From the NCBI GenBank assembly GCA_028288705.1, contig JAQBNH010000002.1:124001-188000 (forward strand): a stretch of DNA of 64,000 nt. Reading direction: 5' to 3'. Under the pieces are notes generated by a model, which was not told where the DNA came from, made no database searches, and worked only from the letters and a program-made list of their open reading frames with translations. A program made the position numbers and the translations under genes. Below, piece by piece: positions 1-9,476 of this stretch. Numbering within the stretch: position 1 is the first letter of the stretch; each line of letters opens with the position of its first letter. Origin of the DNA: Ferruginibacter sp. Its GTDB lineage: Bacteria; Bacteroidota; Bacteroidia; Chitinophagales; Chitinophagaceae.

Positions 1-914
1 TGATACGTATATTGAAACCTGTCGAGAAAATCAGCGACCGCGCCGTTGAAAGTTTTTGCATCCTGTTTATCAGATAACTCCAGCAGCTTATCCAGTGCAT
101 CGGATTTTTCTACCTGCACCGTCTGCGACCGGCTCCCTTGGTTGAGAAATTGCCTGTACTCTCCCTTCACACTCGTCCACAATACGCCCGCAAAAAACAG
201 CCCGCCAAGTGCCAGCACCACAACGATCATTTGCTTCAGCGAAACCGTAACAAGCAGGCACAGATAAAGAAATACGAGGAAAAAAATAATGGTTTTAAAG
301 TCGGAAAAATAACTGTAAAATCCGGAGAGAAACTCAAGTGCCGCAAAAAAATAAAATTCCTTGCGCCGTTGGTTTTTAAGGATACTTTGAAAGCCGAATA
401 ATAAAAATAAAAACCATTTAATATTGATCAGGCTGAAAATAACCTGGGCCAATCCGCCAACTACAAATGCCACACCGGCGAGCGCATTCATCACGAAAAA
501 TGCGATCAGGTATGCCCGGAAGGTTTTATTTATGGATAATTTTTCTGCATGACGCAGCAAGGTCGCCCGACTGACAGCGGGTATTTTATCCTGGAAATAG
601 ATGATCGGTGCAAAGAGAAATATCAGGCCAACAAAACCGACGATCGTTGCAGTATCGGTAAAATCAGAACGATAGTTTATATCCTGGTCCAGATAATTAC
701 TCTCCCAGATGCCTGCTGCCACCTGGATAAAGTGAAAGATAAAGATGATCGAAAAAACTGTTGGCTTAAAAGGCTGCTGTAGATTATACAGGATGATCCA
801 TAAACAAATAGCGCCGAAAAATAAGTACCCGCCATTTGAGAAAAACAATTGGCTAAGTAACAGGAGGATCATAAATCCTTTCGCACCTTCATCAAATTCT
901 AAACGCCGCCTCAT
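1..914 (-). CDS. Polytopic membrane protein, O-antigen polymerase/ligase-like (partial, 3' end outside window)
   Basis: The open frame starts at the ATG at 914 and runs off the left edge after 304 codons. The product is strongly hydrophobic, with alternating membrane segments (for example around residues 14-45, 50-68, 88-105, 133-190 and 210-245), then a soluble loop rich in Asp, Lys and Gln near residues 250-304. This layout, many helices then a large loop, is typical of Wzy/O-antigen-ligase-like proteins of polysaccharide loci, but no diagnostic motif is visible. Its ATG overlaps the stop of the upstream glycosyltransferase as ATGA, so the two are probably translationally coupled. If it is a polymerase, it acts in the inner membrane on lipid-linked repeat units. 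The family is inferred from topology and context only. Confidence 0.6.
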   Translation of the reverse strand, partial: MRRRLEFDEGAKGFMILLLLSQLFFSNGGYLFFGAICLWIILYNLQQPFKPTVFSIIFIFHFIQVAAGIWESNYLDQDINYRSDFTDTATIVGFVGLIFLFAPIIYFQDKIPAVSRATLLRHAEKLSINKTFRAYLIAFFVMNALAGVAFVVGGLAQVIFSLINIKWFLFLLFGFQSILKNQRRKEFYFFAALEFLSGFYSYFSDFKTIIFFLVFLYLCLLVTVSLKQMIVVVLALGGLFFAGVLWTSVKGEYRQFLNQGSRSQTVQVEKSDALDKLLELSDKQDAKTFNGAVADFLDRFQYTY

Positions 915-2059
915 CGTATCGCCGCCTCCAACGCTGATGCAATGGATTCGTAACTCCAGGATTGAATCTTATCCCGCGAATGCTTACCCATCGTCGCCTG
1001 CATGTTTTTATTCATTAAGAAATTCATGTGTTCTCTAAGATCATCCTGTTGATTGTGCTTGCAAATAAACCCATTGTATCCGTGCTCAACCAGGTCAATA
1101 GCCGCGCCACAGGCATCACTCACAAGAACAGGCTTGCCTGCGGCCATTGCTTCGTTGATCGCGAGCCCCCAGGTTTCGCCCGGGCCCTGTGAAGGAAGCA
1201 CGAATACGTCAGCCGCATGGTACAATGCAGGCATGGCAGATTGATTTTGAAAATCCATAAAGTGAATCCCTGGCATGCCCGCGTATTTTTTTTTCAAGGT
1301 TTCTTCCAACACGCCGTTGCCAACAATCAGCAACCGGGCATTGTTGTTTTTTAACGCAATGAAACTCTTGATGAGTAATTCTGGTGCTTTTTTGGGTTCC
1401 AGCTTTCCGGCAAAAACGAATAAAGTTTCAGCCGGCGCTAAACCGCATTTCTGACGGATCAAATTCACTTCGGTTGTATCTGCTTTCGCAAAACGATCAT
1501 TGTCTACAGCATGCCCTGCGAATTGCAGTTGCGCGTCTTTCAATCCATACGCCTTGTAATAAACCTTATTATTCTGACCAACATAAAATGCGCTGTCTAC
1601 ATTCCGATACACCCACGATAAAAAAAGCTTACGCATCATCTTTTTAATACCGGCTTGTTCATCCATCAGTGTAGAATCACCGCGAAAATAAACAGGGATC
1701 TTTCCGTGGAAATGTCGAAGACATGCGAGATGAGATTTGAAACTCCATCCATACACGAGGATGGCATCCGCACCCCAATCGCGAATCTCTGTATTCAGTG
1801 TTGGATTAACGATACCGTTGAAATGACCGGAGCCAGGTGCCTTTGAGGTGTTGGCAACGAAACGGTAAGGATATCCGGCCAATAATGGAATATCCCAGTT
1901 AATTATTTTGCCAAAACCCGGATCATACTTCTTCTCCATTACCCCTACTCCCCAGGTGTAGAAAACCATGATCTCAACATTGCCCCGTTGATGCAGCAAT
2001 TGAAATAATGGTGCATTGTATTGAATCGGGTGCGTGGTAACGATGGCTAACTTCTTCAT
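911..2059 (-). CDS. GT4-family glycosyltransferase
   Basis: A 382-residue GT-B fold glycosyltransferase. The N-terminus (LAIVTTHPIQYNAP, residues 4-17) is the usual first strand and glycine-poor acceptor loop of this subgroup. The C-terminal domain has FAGKLEPKKAPELLI (216-230) and the retaining E-x7-E motif at E295 and E303, within PGETWGLAINEAMAAGKP. It should transfer a sugar from a nucleotide donor to a lipid-linked glycan on the cytoplasmic side. Donor and acceptor cannot be read from sequence. It overlaps both neighbours by 4 bp, so it belongs to the long co-directional operon. Length is normal for the family. Confidence 0.88.
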   Translation of the reverse strand: MKKLAIVTTHPIQYNAPLFQLLHQRGNVEIMVFYTWGVGVMEKKYDPGFGKIINWDIPLLAGYPYRFVANTSKAPGSGHFNGIVNPTLNTEIRDWGADAILVYGWSFKSHLACLRHFHGKIPVYFRGDSTLMDEQAGIKKMMRKLFLSWVYRNVDSAFYVGQNNKVYYKAYGLKDAQLQFAGHAVDNDRFAKADTTEVNLIRQKCGLAPAETLFVFAGKLEPKKAPELLIKSFIALKNNNARLLIVGNGVLEETLKKKYAGMPGIHFMDFQNQSAMPALYHAADVFVLPSQGPGETWGLAINEAMAAGKPVLVSDACGAAIDLVEHGYNGFICKHNQQDDLREHMNFLMNKNMQATMGKHSRDKIQSWSYESIASALEAAIR

Positions 2060-3390
2060 TTTGCTACAGCCTTATCCAGCAATCCGGCTAACTGACCCGT
2101 TACATTGTATGCTGAGTATTTATCGAATAATTGTTGATCTACCTGTCCTGGATTGAAACGTTGTGCCATGAGTTTAAATTCGAAAAAGCTTTCCACGAAA
2201 TTGCGTTCAATGGCGGCAAGATCGCTGGTGCCGTTAAACGATAGCACTTCTCCGGCGCGCGATGTGGTCAGTATTTCTACCGCAGTGCTTTCCTGGTGCA
2301 ATATGGCAAAAATTGGTTTAGCGGAAAGTACGCCCTGGTAAACTTTGGAGGGCGTATAATGCGGTTCTGTACTTCCTAAAATAAAGACGGCATCGGCTAC
2401 AGACAGGTGCATCAACACATCGAGGTAGGGAATTCTCTTCGGGTATTCGTACACGATATCTTCCCATAATCCGTAACGCATGGCAAGCTCCCTGATATTG
2501 AAACCGGTTGGATCATCGGGCGTTTTACCCGTTCCAATAAAATGAAATTCAATTTGCCGGAAACCGATCTTATGCGCACTGATAGCTTTGAACATTGCCT
2601 CTAAAGGCCCGATTGCCTTTGGCAGGAACGCTCCTGCATAAACGAGCCGGAATTTTCCGGAGATAGCGGGAAATAAATAGGGTTTAAGATCCAGGTTTAC
2701 CAGTTGTTCATGATCTGCCTTCTCTCCCCCGTAAGGCATCGCACCCGTAATCACCTGCTGCAACTGCGGGTTACGGGTCAATACATCTTTGTAATAACCT
2801 TCGGCTACTCCAGTGATCAGTGAAGCTTTTTTTATCGCGATGGGCTCGAGGAATGCTGCCAGTTTTGTACTGAACCAATGACGGGAAAATGTTCTTTCAC
2901 TGCCGGGAAACTGATGCACCCAGGGATCAATATAGTCGATGCCATAACGGATACCTGTAGCCGCATGTAATTTTCTGCCCAGCAATGCCATATAAAATGA
3001 GGGGATCGGAATATACAAAAAATCAAATCCCTCGCTGCGGATCAACGACTTCGCCTTTTTATACAATTGAAAAAATGCCCGTAGCCCGATATCTCCTGCC
3101 AGCCTCGGTTTAGTTACAGCATAAGCAGCTACTTTTTCAATGCGCAATGTGGCAGGCAGCAATTTATGCAGGTTCCAATCCAGTGCTTCTTCATAATACT
3201 TTTCATCAACGGTGAGTACCGTTGGCTCCCAGCCAAATGCCGGAAGATGCTGTGCAAACAAACGCGCACGATGTACGCCCGCCAGGTTGGATGGTGGAAA
3301 ATGCGGGTAAATGATAAGAATCTTTTTAGACAATTTTATAGTTGGTTCTATCAGCGTGTATCCGGTCTCTTCTTCGTTTGTCTTGATCAA
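2056..3390 (-). CDS. GT4-like glycosyltransferase without a clear E-x7-E motif
   Basis: A 444-residue protein with a GT-B N-terminal domain: KILIIYPHFPPSNLAGVHR (about residues 23-41) is the hallmark start of a group whose acceptor domain begins with a PP-S/N-x-x-G-x-x-R loop. The C-terminal half has a Rossmann-like donor domain (FRLVYAGAFLPKAIG, then a late SKVYQGVLSAKPIFAI). That late motif replaces the classical E-x7-E, as in many ExoL/WcaI-like enzymes that keep K-x-x-x-Y instead. About 20 residues precede the first strand, and no internal Met offers a shorter start. The stop is 4 bp inside the next gene. A sugar transfer role in glycan assembly is inferred. Confidence 0.82.
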   Translation of the reverse strand: MIKTNEEETGYTLIEPTIKLSKKILIIYPHFPPSNLAGVHRARLFAQHLPAFGWEPTVLTVDEKYYEEALDWNLHKLLPATLRIEKVAAYAVTKPRLAGDIGLRAFFQLYKKAKSLIRSEGFDFLYIPIPSFYMALLGRKLHAATGIRYGIDYIDPWVHQFPGSERTFSRHWFSTKLAAFLEPIAIKKASLITGVAEGYYKDVLTRNPQLQQVITGAMPYGGEKADHEQLVNLDLKPYLFPAISGKFRLVYAGAFLPKAIGPLEAMFKAISAHKIGFRQIEFHFIGTGKTPDDPTGFNIRELAMRYGLWEDIVYEYPKRIPYLDVLMHLSVADAVFILGSTEPHYTPSKVYQGVLSAKPIFAILHQESTAVEILTTSRAGEVLSFNGTSDLAAIERNFVESFFEFKLMAQRFNPGQVDQQLFDKYSAYNVTGQLAGLLDKAVAK

Positions 3391-3391
3391 C

Positions 3392-4624
3392 TTAATCCTT
3401 CGCGGGCAATAAGTCCTTAATCATCGCGATTAATTTTACTGATTCTGTTTCCCAGTTCAATTCCCGGGCCGCAAGTTCATAATTATGTTTTCGCTGCATG
3501 TATAACTGTTGCTGGTCCTTATAAAAACTAATCGCCTTTATCAACTCATCTACATTATTGATTGCAAACGATTGCCCCACTTTATATTGTTCATTAAATG
3601 ATTGCTGCATTTCAGTCCGGGAAAGAATGATAGCATTTCCGGCAAGGATACAGGTGAAGATTTTATTGGTGAGGCAAATATCCCGGTTTAATGGTTGATT
3701 TAATTCCATAGCTAACCCTACATCAAAGCTGGCAGCAAATGAAGCCAGTTCATCCGGCGCAATAATACCCGCGAAATGAATGTTCGCGGAAATATCCCCG
3801 ACTGCCTCGCGAAGGCTTGCTGCATATGCTTCCGAATATTTCCCCGCCAGTGTGAGGTGAATGTTTTTATCATGCATGCGTGCTATCGCAGCGATCAGGG
3901 TTTCAAGTCCGCGGTTTGCACCAACGGTTTGCGAAAACCAAAATAACTGCAGCTTATTATCCGCCGGATCTTTGTCGCGAAACGCAGGCTGCTGCGCGGC
4001 GGGGAAACAATTCAACAGCGTTTGCACCGGTATTTTTAAAGCAGGGAAATCCGCCTTCACTGCCTGGGCAATCATCGGGCTGGCGGCATACACGAAATCC
4101 AGTTGAGGAACATAGCGCTCCTCCAGATACCTGATGCGGGCCTGTTCCCGGGCGGGCATATCGTTATTCTCAGCGCGGTGATAATCCTCGAAATCAAAAG
4201 CACAACGGGCGTTTAATAATTTGGCGGCATTCACCACAACGGCGAGCGCACCGAGGTTATGGCCGATGAACAATTCGCCGGCACTGTTTCTTGCTGCAGT
4301 AAGCAGTTCATCATAACACCTTGCCTGCGCCCTTTCAGCAACCAGCTTCCTGTTACCCAGAATTTGGGTAACGCTCCGCATGATTTTGAAACGGATGCGC
4401 GTGAAATCAAAAGTAGATTTATCTGTTTCCGGGCTACCGCCGATCAGCTTATACTTCCAGGAAACATTCGACAACAATTGCTGGTCTGCTTTAGACGCCC
4501 AGTCTATCCAAAAACAATACAACACCAATACCTCGTATCCGGCAGCGGTAAGTGCATCGGCTTCCTTCACGATACGCGGATTCACTGAAGGCTGGCCTGT
4601 CGTAATCAAAACGATCCGCTTCAA
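3392..4624 (-). CDS. GT4-like glycosyltransferase (divergent)
   Basis: A 410-residue protein beginning with MKRIVLITTGQPSVNPRIVK, the strand-loop pattern typical of polysaccharide-locus GT-B enzymes in Bacteroidota. A donor-domain strand is seen in LQLFWFSQTVGANRGLETLI (near residue 228), followed by LTLAGKYSEAY. Near the C-terminus, LTNKIFTCILAGNAIILS takes the place of the E-x7-E motif, as in the previous gene, so catalytic residues are not obvious. The stop lies 1 bp from the downstream start and the start overlaps the upstream gene by 4 bp. A glycosyl transfer role is likely; substrate unknown. Confidence 0.8.
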   Translation of the reverse strand: MKRIVLITTGQPSVNPRIVKEADALTAAGYEVLVLYCFWIDWASKADQQLLSNVSWKYKLIGGSPETDKSTFDFTRIRFKIMRSVTQILGNRKLVAERAQARCYDELLTAARNSAGELFIGHNLGALAVVVNAAKLLNARCAFDFEDYHRAENNDMPAREQARIRYLEERYVPQLDFVYAASPMIAQAVKADFPALKIPVQTLLNCFPAAQQPAFRDKDPADNKLQLFWFSQTVGANRGLETLIAAIARMHDKNIHLTLAGKYSEAYAASLREAVGDISANIHFAGIIAPDELASFAASFDVGLAMELNQPLNRDICLTNKIFTCILAGNAIILSRTEMQQSFNEQYKVGQSFAINNVDELIKAISFYKDQQQLYMQRKHNYELAARELNWETESVKLIAMIKDLLPAKD

Positions 4625-5643
4625 TTAAACAGGTTTAAATATTCCCGGGCGATCACTTTTACATCGAAACGCGCTTCAGCCTTTGCCCGGCATTGTGTAC
4701 GGCCGATCAAATTAATTTTCGCGAGAGCAGCAATCATTTCTTCTTTGTTGTTCACTTTATAACCGGTGATCTGTTCGTCAACTACTTCATTAACGGAGCC
4801 ATTGTTGAAAGCAATAACGGGCGTGCCGCAAGCCATGGCTTCGATCATCACGATACCGAAAGGCTCATTCCATTCGATAGGAAACAATAATGCTTTTGCT
4901 TTCCCAAGCCAGTGATTTTTTTGCTCGTCGTTCACCGGGCCAATATGGATCACCTGCTTTCCATCAAGGTGCGGTGCAATCATGCTGTTAAAATATTCCT
5001 GCTCGTCTTGCAGCGGTGAAATATTTCCTGCGATGATTAGCTGGTGCCCTGTGGCTTTCGCCACTGCAATTGCGGTATGACAGCCTTTCACTTTTTCTAC
5101 GCGGCCGAGAAAGACCAGGGGCGCATTTTCACCGGGAGATTCATTCAACTGGTATTTACTAAAATCGATGGCATTGTACACGGCACGCCAGTTACCGCCC
5201 GCATTCATGCGGCTGAGCAGGTTTTCGCTGCAACCCGTAAAGATTAAATTCCTGTTTGGAAATTTTGTTAATATGCTGATATTCCGGGTACTGATTTCAC
5301 GGCCATAGGTCATGATCTTTTTCACCGGATGATTCAGGATCGGTAATAAATAAAGCAGGCGCCCGAAATTGTGCACCAGGTCAAAGTCATTTCTATGCTT
5401 CCATAAAAAACGCCAGGCAGTTGGGATCGCTTTTCGCGCATCTTCTTTTTTGGGCGGAAATCCTTCTTTACCAAAATTATGAACGATACACCCTTCCACC
5501 ACGGAACCTGTTGTTACAAGCAGGTGTACTTCATGACCCAGGCGCTGATACTCTCGTGCGAACATATAAACGAGGCGCTCATGTCCGCCATAACCCTTTG
5601 GTGGCACTAATATCCCGGGATCCATGACGAGAAGAATTTTCAT
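4621..5643 (-). CDS. GT4-family glycosyltransferase
   Basis: A 340-residue enzyme when started at the ATG at 5643. A longer frame begins at 5682, but it would run 38 bp into the upstream methyltransferase gene and adds a Lys/Ser/Gln-rich stretch in front of MKILLVMDPGILVPPKGYGG, the natural first strand and Gly-rich loop (KGYGGHERL) of this family. The 5643 start lies 1 bp past the upstream stop. The donor domain has VFLGRVEKVKGCHTAI and NEPFGIVMIEAMACGTPVIA, which contains the retaining E-x7-E pair. Homologues of this type commonly add hexoses in capsule or LPS assembly. Donor and acceptor are unknown. Confidence 0.87.
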   Translation of the reverse strand: MKILLVMDPGILVPPKGYGGHERLVYMFAREYQRLGHEVHLLVTTGSVVEGCIVHNFGKEGFPPKKEDARKAIPTAWRFLWKHRNDFDLVHNFGRLLYLLPILNHPVKKIMTYGREISTRNISILTKFPNRNLIFTGCSENLLSRMNAGGNWRAVYNAIDFSKYQLNESPGENAPLVFLGRVEKVKGCHTAIAVAKATGHQLIIAGNISPLQDEQEYFNSMIAPHLDGKQVIHIGPVNDEQKNHWLGKAKALLFPIEWNEPFGIVMIEAMACGTPVIAFNNGSVNEVVDEQITGYKVNNKEEMIAALAKINLIGRTQCRAKAEARFDVKVIAREYLNLFN

Positions 5644-5644
5644 G

Positions 5645-6517
5645 TTAAGCGATGCTGGCTTTTGTTTGCTTGAGTTTTTCATTTACAACATTCAGATCAA
5701 ACGTGGCCAGGTAATTTTCATGCTCTTCAGTATAATTTACCTGGCGCAATTCGTTCTCGTTCACATCATATCGGCATAACTGGTAGCCATACCTGCCAAG
5801 CAGGTTTAGTAAATCATCTACCCTTTTACCGGAATTTTTAATCGCCTTATTGATTTCCAATTGCAAAACCGTAATTTTCTTAGCCCCCAATAATTGTTCA
5901 GCACCTTCCAATACCTGTGTCTCAAAACCCTCCACATCTATTTTCATAAAAGCTATTTGCCCGATCCCGGTTGCTGAAACATAATCATCTAGCCGAACAG
6001 CATTCACTATGGAGGTCTCTGTTTGCTGATCAAGCGAAATATGATTCTCGCCATCCCGGCCACGTGTGAAAAACAATGGGCCTATTGCATTTGAAACAGC
6101 AAGCTTATTGAGGATCACTTTATCCTGCAATTTGTTTGCGGCGATGTTCCTGCTCAGCCTGTCGAAGTTAGTATCATCAGGTTCAAACGAATGTATTGAA
6201 CCTTCCGTATTAAAGCGCGACAACCAGATCGTATAAAATCCCATATTCGCTCCAACATCGAACACGCTGTCATGGGGCTGTACGAAGCGGCTGATGAAAT
6301 GAAATTCTTCCCAATCCACGATATAGTTATACATGATCATCATGCTCTGGTAAGAATCATGATGCAGTAACATTTTGCGGTTGCCCCAAACCGTTACCGG
6401 GCGCCCGGATAATTTGAGGAATCGTATGGCTTTCCACTGCAAAAACCTAGACACAGCAAAAGCTCTATGCTTGCGGTTATACGGTGCATCCAGTAAAAAT
6501 TTCAGCGAGGCTAACAT
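5645..6517 (-). CDS. FkbM-family SAM-dependent methyltransferase (1 of 5)
   Basis: A 290-residue protein with the FkbM methyltransferase signature. VFDVGANMGFYTIWL (residues 85-99) is the glycine-rich SAM loop, SFEPD (110-114) ends strand 2 with the acidic residue that binds SAM ribose, and MKIDVEGFETQVLEGA is the FkbM-specific IDVEG motif. The first 80 residues resemble the N-terminal helical lead common in polysaccharide-locus members. It probably O-methylates a sugar hydroxyl. Eleven bp separate it from the upstream glycosyltransferase and 1 bp from the downstream one, consistent with one transcript. The site of methylation cannot be inferred. Confidence 0.9.
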   Translation of the reverse strand: MLASLKFLLDAPYNRKHRAFAVSRFLQWKAIRFLKLSGRPVTVWGNRKMLLHHDSYQSMMIMYNYIVDWEEFHFISRFVQPHDSVFDVGANMGFYTIWLSRFNTEGSIHSFEPDDTNFDRLSRNIAANKLQDKVILNKLAVSNAIGPLFFTRGRDGENHISLDQQTETSIVNAVRLDDYVSATGIGQIAFMKIDVEGFETQVLEGAEQLLGAKKITVLQLEINKAIKNSGKRVDDLLNLLGRYGYQLCRYDVNENELRQVNYTEEHENYLATFDLNVVNEKLKQTKASIA

Positions 6518-6528
6518 AGTGTTTTGGA

Positions 6529-7896
6529 TTATTCAGGCAGAACTGCAACTCCTTCGGCCCCGGCTATTGGGTCAGTAATTGTTTTATACACAGCTGCATA
6601 TTCTGCTGCAAGCTGATCAAATTTTCGCGGCGCTTTTATCTCCAGGTTTTCCGGAGCATATCGTTGTGGCTGATGGATCAGCCCTGTTAATAATGTTGTC
6701 AAACTTTCCGCATCATTGAAGTTGAAAAGCCAGCCATTTTTCCCGGCAACGATCTGCTCCGCATTTCCATAAACGTTGGAGGCGATCACGGGCCTGCCTG
6801 CCTGGAATGCTTCCTGGATAACCAACGGCGACATCTCCGAAAATAGCGATGCCAGGATCAGCGCGTCGTATTGTTGAATCACCTGCACTGCCTGCCCGGG
6901 TTGCAGCATTCCTTTCCAATGAATATTTTTCATAGCCGCACTGGCCTGTTTACATTCTGCGGCATAATCGTCTTCGGTACCCGGACCGTAAATATCCAGG
7001 CTTATTTTTTCTGCAGGCAACACAGCCATAGCTTTAATGATCAAATGCAAGCCCTTCAGGTAACTAACGCGGCCGATAAATACCAGTCGCAATGTGGGGG
7101 AATATTTTTTTTCACTGGCAGGCATAAACGCCCCGGCATCTGCGAGGCCTTGCCTTATTACGGTGATTTTTCCGGCTTCGATATGATTGCGCAGCAATAC
7201 CTCTTTATACCAATCTGCGATGCAGACGAGCGCATCTGCATTCGCAGACAATAATGTCAATTTATTTTTAAGCCTGCTGATAATAAACGGGAAACTTAAA
7301 GCTGTGGCAACTTTCGATTCTTTGCCCGAAAGATCCACATTGATATTTTTTAACGCCAATGCCACGACAGCGGAACTGTAACCAACCAGGCCCGGAAAAT
7401 CTGTAGACAATATGCAATTGGAACAACGGAACTTTCTTATAACTCCATCACAATGCTTTTTGCCACGATACATCAACGTACCAGCTTTACAGGATGCATT
7501 GGCGAGGTGAAAGCTGACGACCGTTTTCATTGTTAAAGCTTTCGCTGCTTCAACATGATGCACGGTAAATCCATTACTTCCCGCCAGCTCATGAAAATGG
7601 ACGATATCGGGTTGTTCCTGCTGCAGTAACGACCGGAATGCGATCACGCCATTTGGTGCTTCAAGCCCCATCTGTAATTTCTTGCTGATGACACTTGTTT
7701 CCGCGAACTTGAAAACCCGCAGCCCGTCATATTCATATTCCTCTGCAATATCCTTTTCATAATTTGGTATCGCCACGCTCGAAGTGAATCCCTGTTTCTC
7801 CAAAGCCTTACAAAGCGCCCATGTATAAACTTCCGTTCCCGCAGGCTGGCCGGGTAGAAAATGATTCAGGCAATGCAAAACTCTTAACCCGCTCAA
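6529..7896 (-). CDS. GT4-family glycosyltransferase with a four-cysteine insert
   Basis: A 455-residue GT-B enzyme. The N-terminus (LRVLHCLNHFLPGQPAGTEVY, residues 4-24) gives the acceptor-domain strand and P-x-x-x-G-T-E loop. An insert carries Cys136, Cys149, Cys158 and Cys161 (C-x12-C-x8-C-x2-C), which looks like a small metal-binding or structural knuckle seen in a subset of GT4 proteins. The donor domain has LVFIGRVSYLKGLHLIIKAM and FSEMSPLVIQEAFQAGRPVI, where E-x7-E is conserved. It overlaps the upstream gene by 4 bp. It probably acts on the cytoplasmic face in the glycan pathway; specificity unknown. Confidence 0.88.
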   Translation of the reverse strand: MSGLRVLHCLNHFLPGQPAGTEVYTWALCKALEKQGFTSSVAIPNYEKDIAEEYEYDGLRVFKFAETSVISKKLQMGLEAPNGVIAFRSLLQQEQPDIVHFHELAGSNGFTVHHVEAAKALTMKTVVSFHLANASCKAGTLMYRGKKHCDGVIRKFRCSNCILSTDFPGLVGYSSAVVALALKNINVDLSGKESKVATALSFPFIISRLKNKLTLLSANADALVCIADWYKEVLLRNHIEAGKITVIRQGLADAGAFMPASEKKYSPTLRLVFIGRVSYLKGLHLIIKAMAVLPAEKISLDIYGPGTEDDYAAECKQASAAMKNIHWKGMLQPGQAVQVIQQYDALILASLFSEMSPLVIQEAFQAGRPVIASNVYGNAEQIVAGKNGWLFNFNDAESLTTLLTGLIHQPQRYAPENLEIKAPRKFDQLAAEYAAVYKTITDPIAGAEGVAVLPE

Positions 7897-8633
7897 TTCT
7901 CTTTCCGGGTTTTATAACAATAAAAATTATTACCGTGGCAAAGTTTATCATCCATCATGAAACCTCCTGCTTTGAGGATCATAAATATTTCATTGCATTT
8001 CGCTTTCCCTAACACGGCAGGATGTAATTCAAACTGCAATTTCACAATCGACTGCATGCTGATCATTTTTAAAATATTGTATTCGGCACCTTCGATGTCC
8101 ATCACGAGGTAAGTCGGCTGAAGCACGCGTATAGTTTCGTTTAGATCAACCAGTGGAACGGGCCGCATTTTTCCTTCTCTTAACATCGACGAACCAAGCC
8201 TATGTTGTTCGTCAACCGGGAAATCTACCATTCCACTTCCCATCCCAAGCACCGCATTTTTAAGCTTAGGCGAAACCTGGTTCTTTTCGAAAACCTTGTT
8301 AGCCATTGCTACATTTAAGGGGTTGCCTTCAAAAGTGAATACCCTGTCGCTCCCAATCTTCGCGGAACAATAACTGGAAACAAATCCAAGCCCGGTGCCG
8401 ATCTCCAGCACGATGTCATCAGCCGCCAAAGTTTGTTTAACGATCGCGATCTCCCCTTCCTCGTATCTGCCATTCACAATCCAGCGGACCGTGTTGAACC
8501 CGATTTCCGGTAGCAATGGTAACCATATCGTTTCTACTTTTTTCCACGGCTGGCCAATCATGCTTTTTAAATCAACATAACTGTTTACATAAAACTTATA
8601 TGCATGAAATTGTATGGCGGAAATAAAACGCAT
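7893..8633 (-). CDS. FkbM-family methyltransferase (2 of 5)
   Basis: A 246-residue SAM-dependent methyltransferase, shorter than its paralogues in this locus. VLEIGTGLGFVSSYC (about residues 75-89) is the SAM-binding loop, RVFTFEGNP supplies the acidic end of strand 2, and VMDIEGAEYNILKM is the FkbM motif. It differs from the other copies by EIGTG instead of D-[IV]-G-[AM] in motif I, so it is not a recent duplicate. The sequence around the SAM loop shows no signal peptide or membrane segment, so it should act in the cytoplasm. It overlaps the downstream gene by 4 bp. Confidence 0.87.
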   Translation of the reverse strand: MRFISAIQFHAYKFYVNSYVDLKSMIGQPWKKVETIWLPLLPEIGFNTVRWIVNGRYEEGEIAIVKQTLAADDIVLEIGTGLGFVSSYCSAKIGSDRVFTFEGNPLNVAMANKVFEKNQVSPKLKNAVLGMGSGMVDFPVDEQHRLGSSMLREGKMRPVPLVDLNETIRVLQPTYLVMDIEGAEYNILKMISMQSIVKLQFELHPAVLGKAKCNEIFMILKAGGFMMDDKLCHGNNFYCYKTRKEN

Positions 8634-8636
8634 GGT

Positions 8637-9476
8637 TTATTTACTAAACTCCTTTAGCAGCCGGATTGCTTCAGCAAGGTTGCCGGTAAAGGCTAAGCGA
8701 AAAATGTTCTTAAGAAACAAACGTTTTTGTACAGACAATATCCGGTCGTTCTCCGCGCGGCTCAGTGGCGAATAATTTGCGGCGATGTCTTTTACAAACC
8801 GGTAATTATTTAAGATATTCTGATGATTGTTTTTATTGTGGCTAAACACCTGCCCCTCATGTAAGCGCCACCAGAATAGATCACGCTTCATTGCGAGCAC
8901 GGGAAACCTGGAAGCCAGTTTCAGACTAAAATGATTGTCGGATGGCATACCGTATTCCTCAAAGCCTTTCAGCGATTCAAAAACGCTGCGTTTGATGATT
9001 AGTCCGGAAGGGCCAACGAATAACAAACCGCCTTCAAAAAAATGTTGTTTTATGGCTGGCTGAGATTCGATCAGGTATGGCAGCGGGCGTATGCAAGGCC
9101 CGACTGTCAGGCAAAATCCCATCGCTGCCTGGGGGAATTGTTTCAGGTTCTCCGCCATAATCTGCAGACTATCCCTGTATAAGATGTCATCTGAGTCGAG
9201 ATACTTTATATAAACACCCCTGGCGTAGGCTGCCGCTTTGTTCCGATTGGCAAACTGTCCTAGGTTCTTATCATTTACATACAGTTTTACCCGCTCATCT
9301 TTTTCTATATACCCGGATGCAATTGCTGCACTACTGTCTGAACTTGCATCATCCACAATGATCAATTCAAAATCTTTGAAGCTGGATGCGAGTACAGATT
9401 CAATCGCTTCTGCCAGGAACAATTCACGATTGTAAGCCGTGATCAAAACGCTTATAAATGGTTCATTTGCCAACAC
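8637..9476 (-). CDS. GT2-family glycosyltransferase
   Basis: A 279-residue inverting GT-A enzyme. FISVLITAYNRELFLAEAI (residues 7-25) is the family start, followed by ELIIVDDASSDSSAAI with the nucleotide-binding Asp pair, and YIKYLDSDDILY, which holds the metal-binding D-x-D. The acceptor half includes FWWRLHEGQVFSHN. No C-terminal membrane helix is visible, so it is a soluble or peripheral enzyme. It overlaps the upstream gene by 14 bp and is 3 bp from the next. Substrate unknown. Confidence 0.88.
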   Translation of the reverse strand: MLANEPFISVLITAYNRELFLAEAIESVLASSFKDFELIIVDDASSDSSAAIASGYIEKDERVKLYVNDKNLGQFANRNKAAAYARGVYIKYLDSDDILYRDSLQIMAENLKQFPQAAMGFCLTVGPCIRPLPYLIESQPAIKQHFFEGGLLFVGPSGLIIKRSVFESLKGFEEYGMPSDNHFSLKLASRFPVLAMKRDLFWWRLHEGQVFSHNKNNHQNILNNYRFVKDIAANYSPLSRAENDRILSVQKRLFLKNIFRLAFTGNLAEAIRLLKEFSK

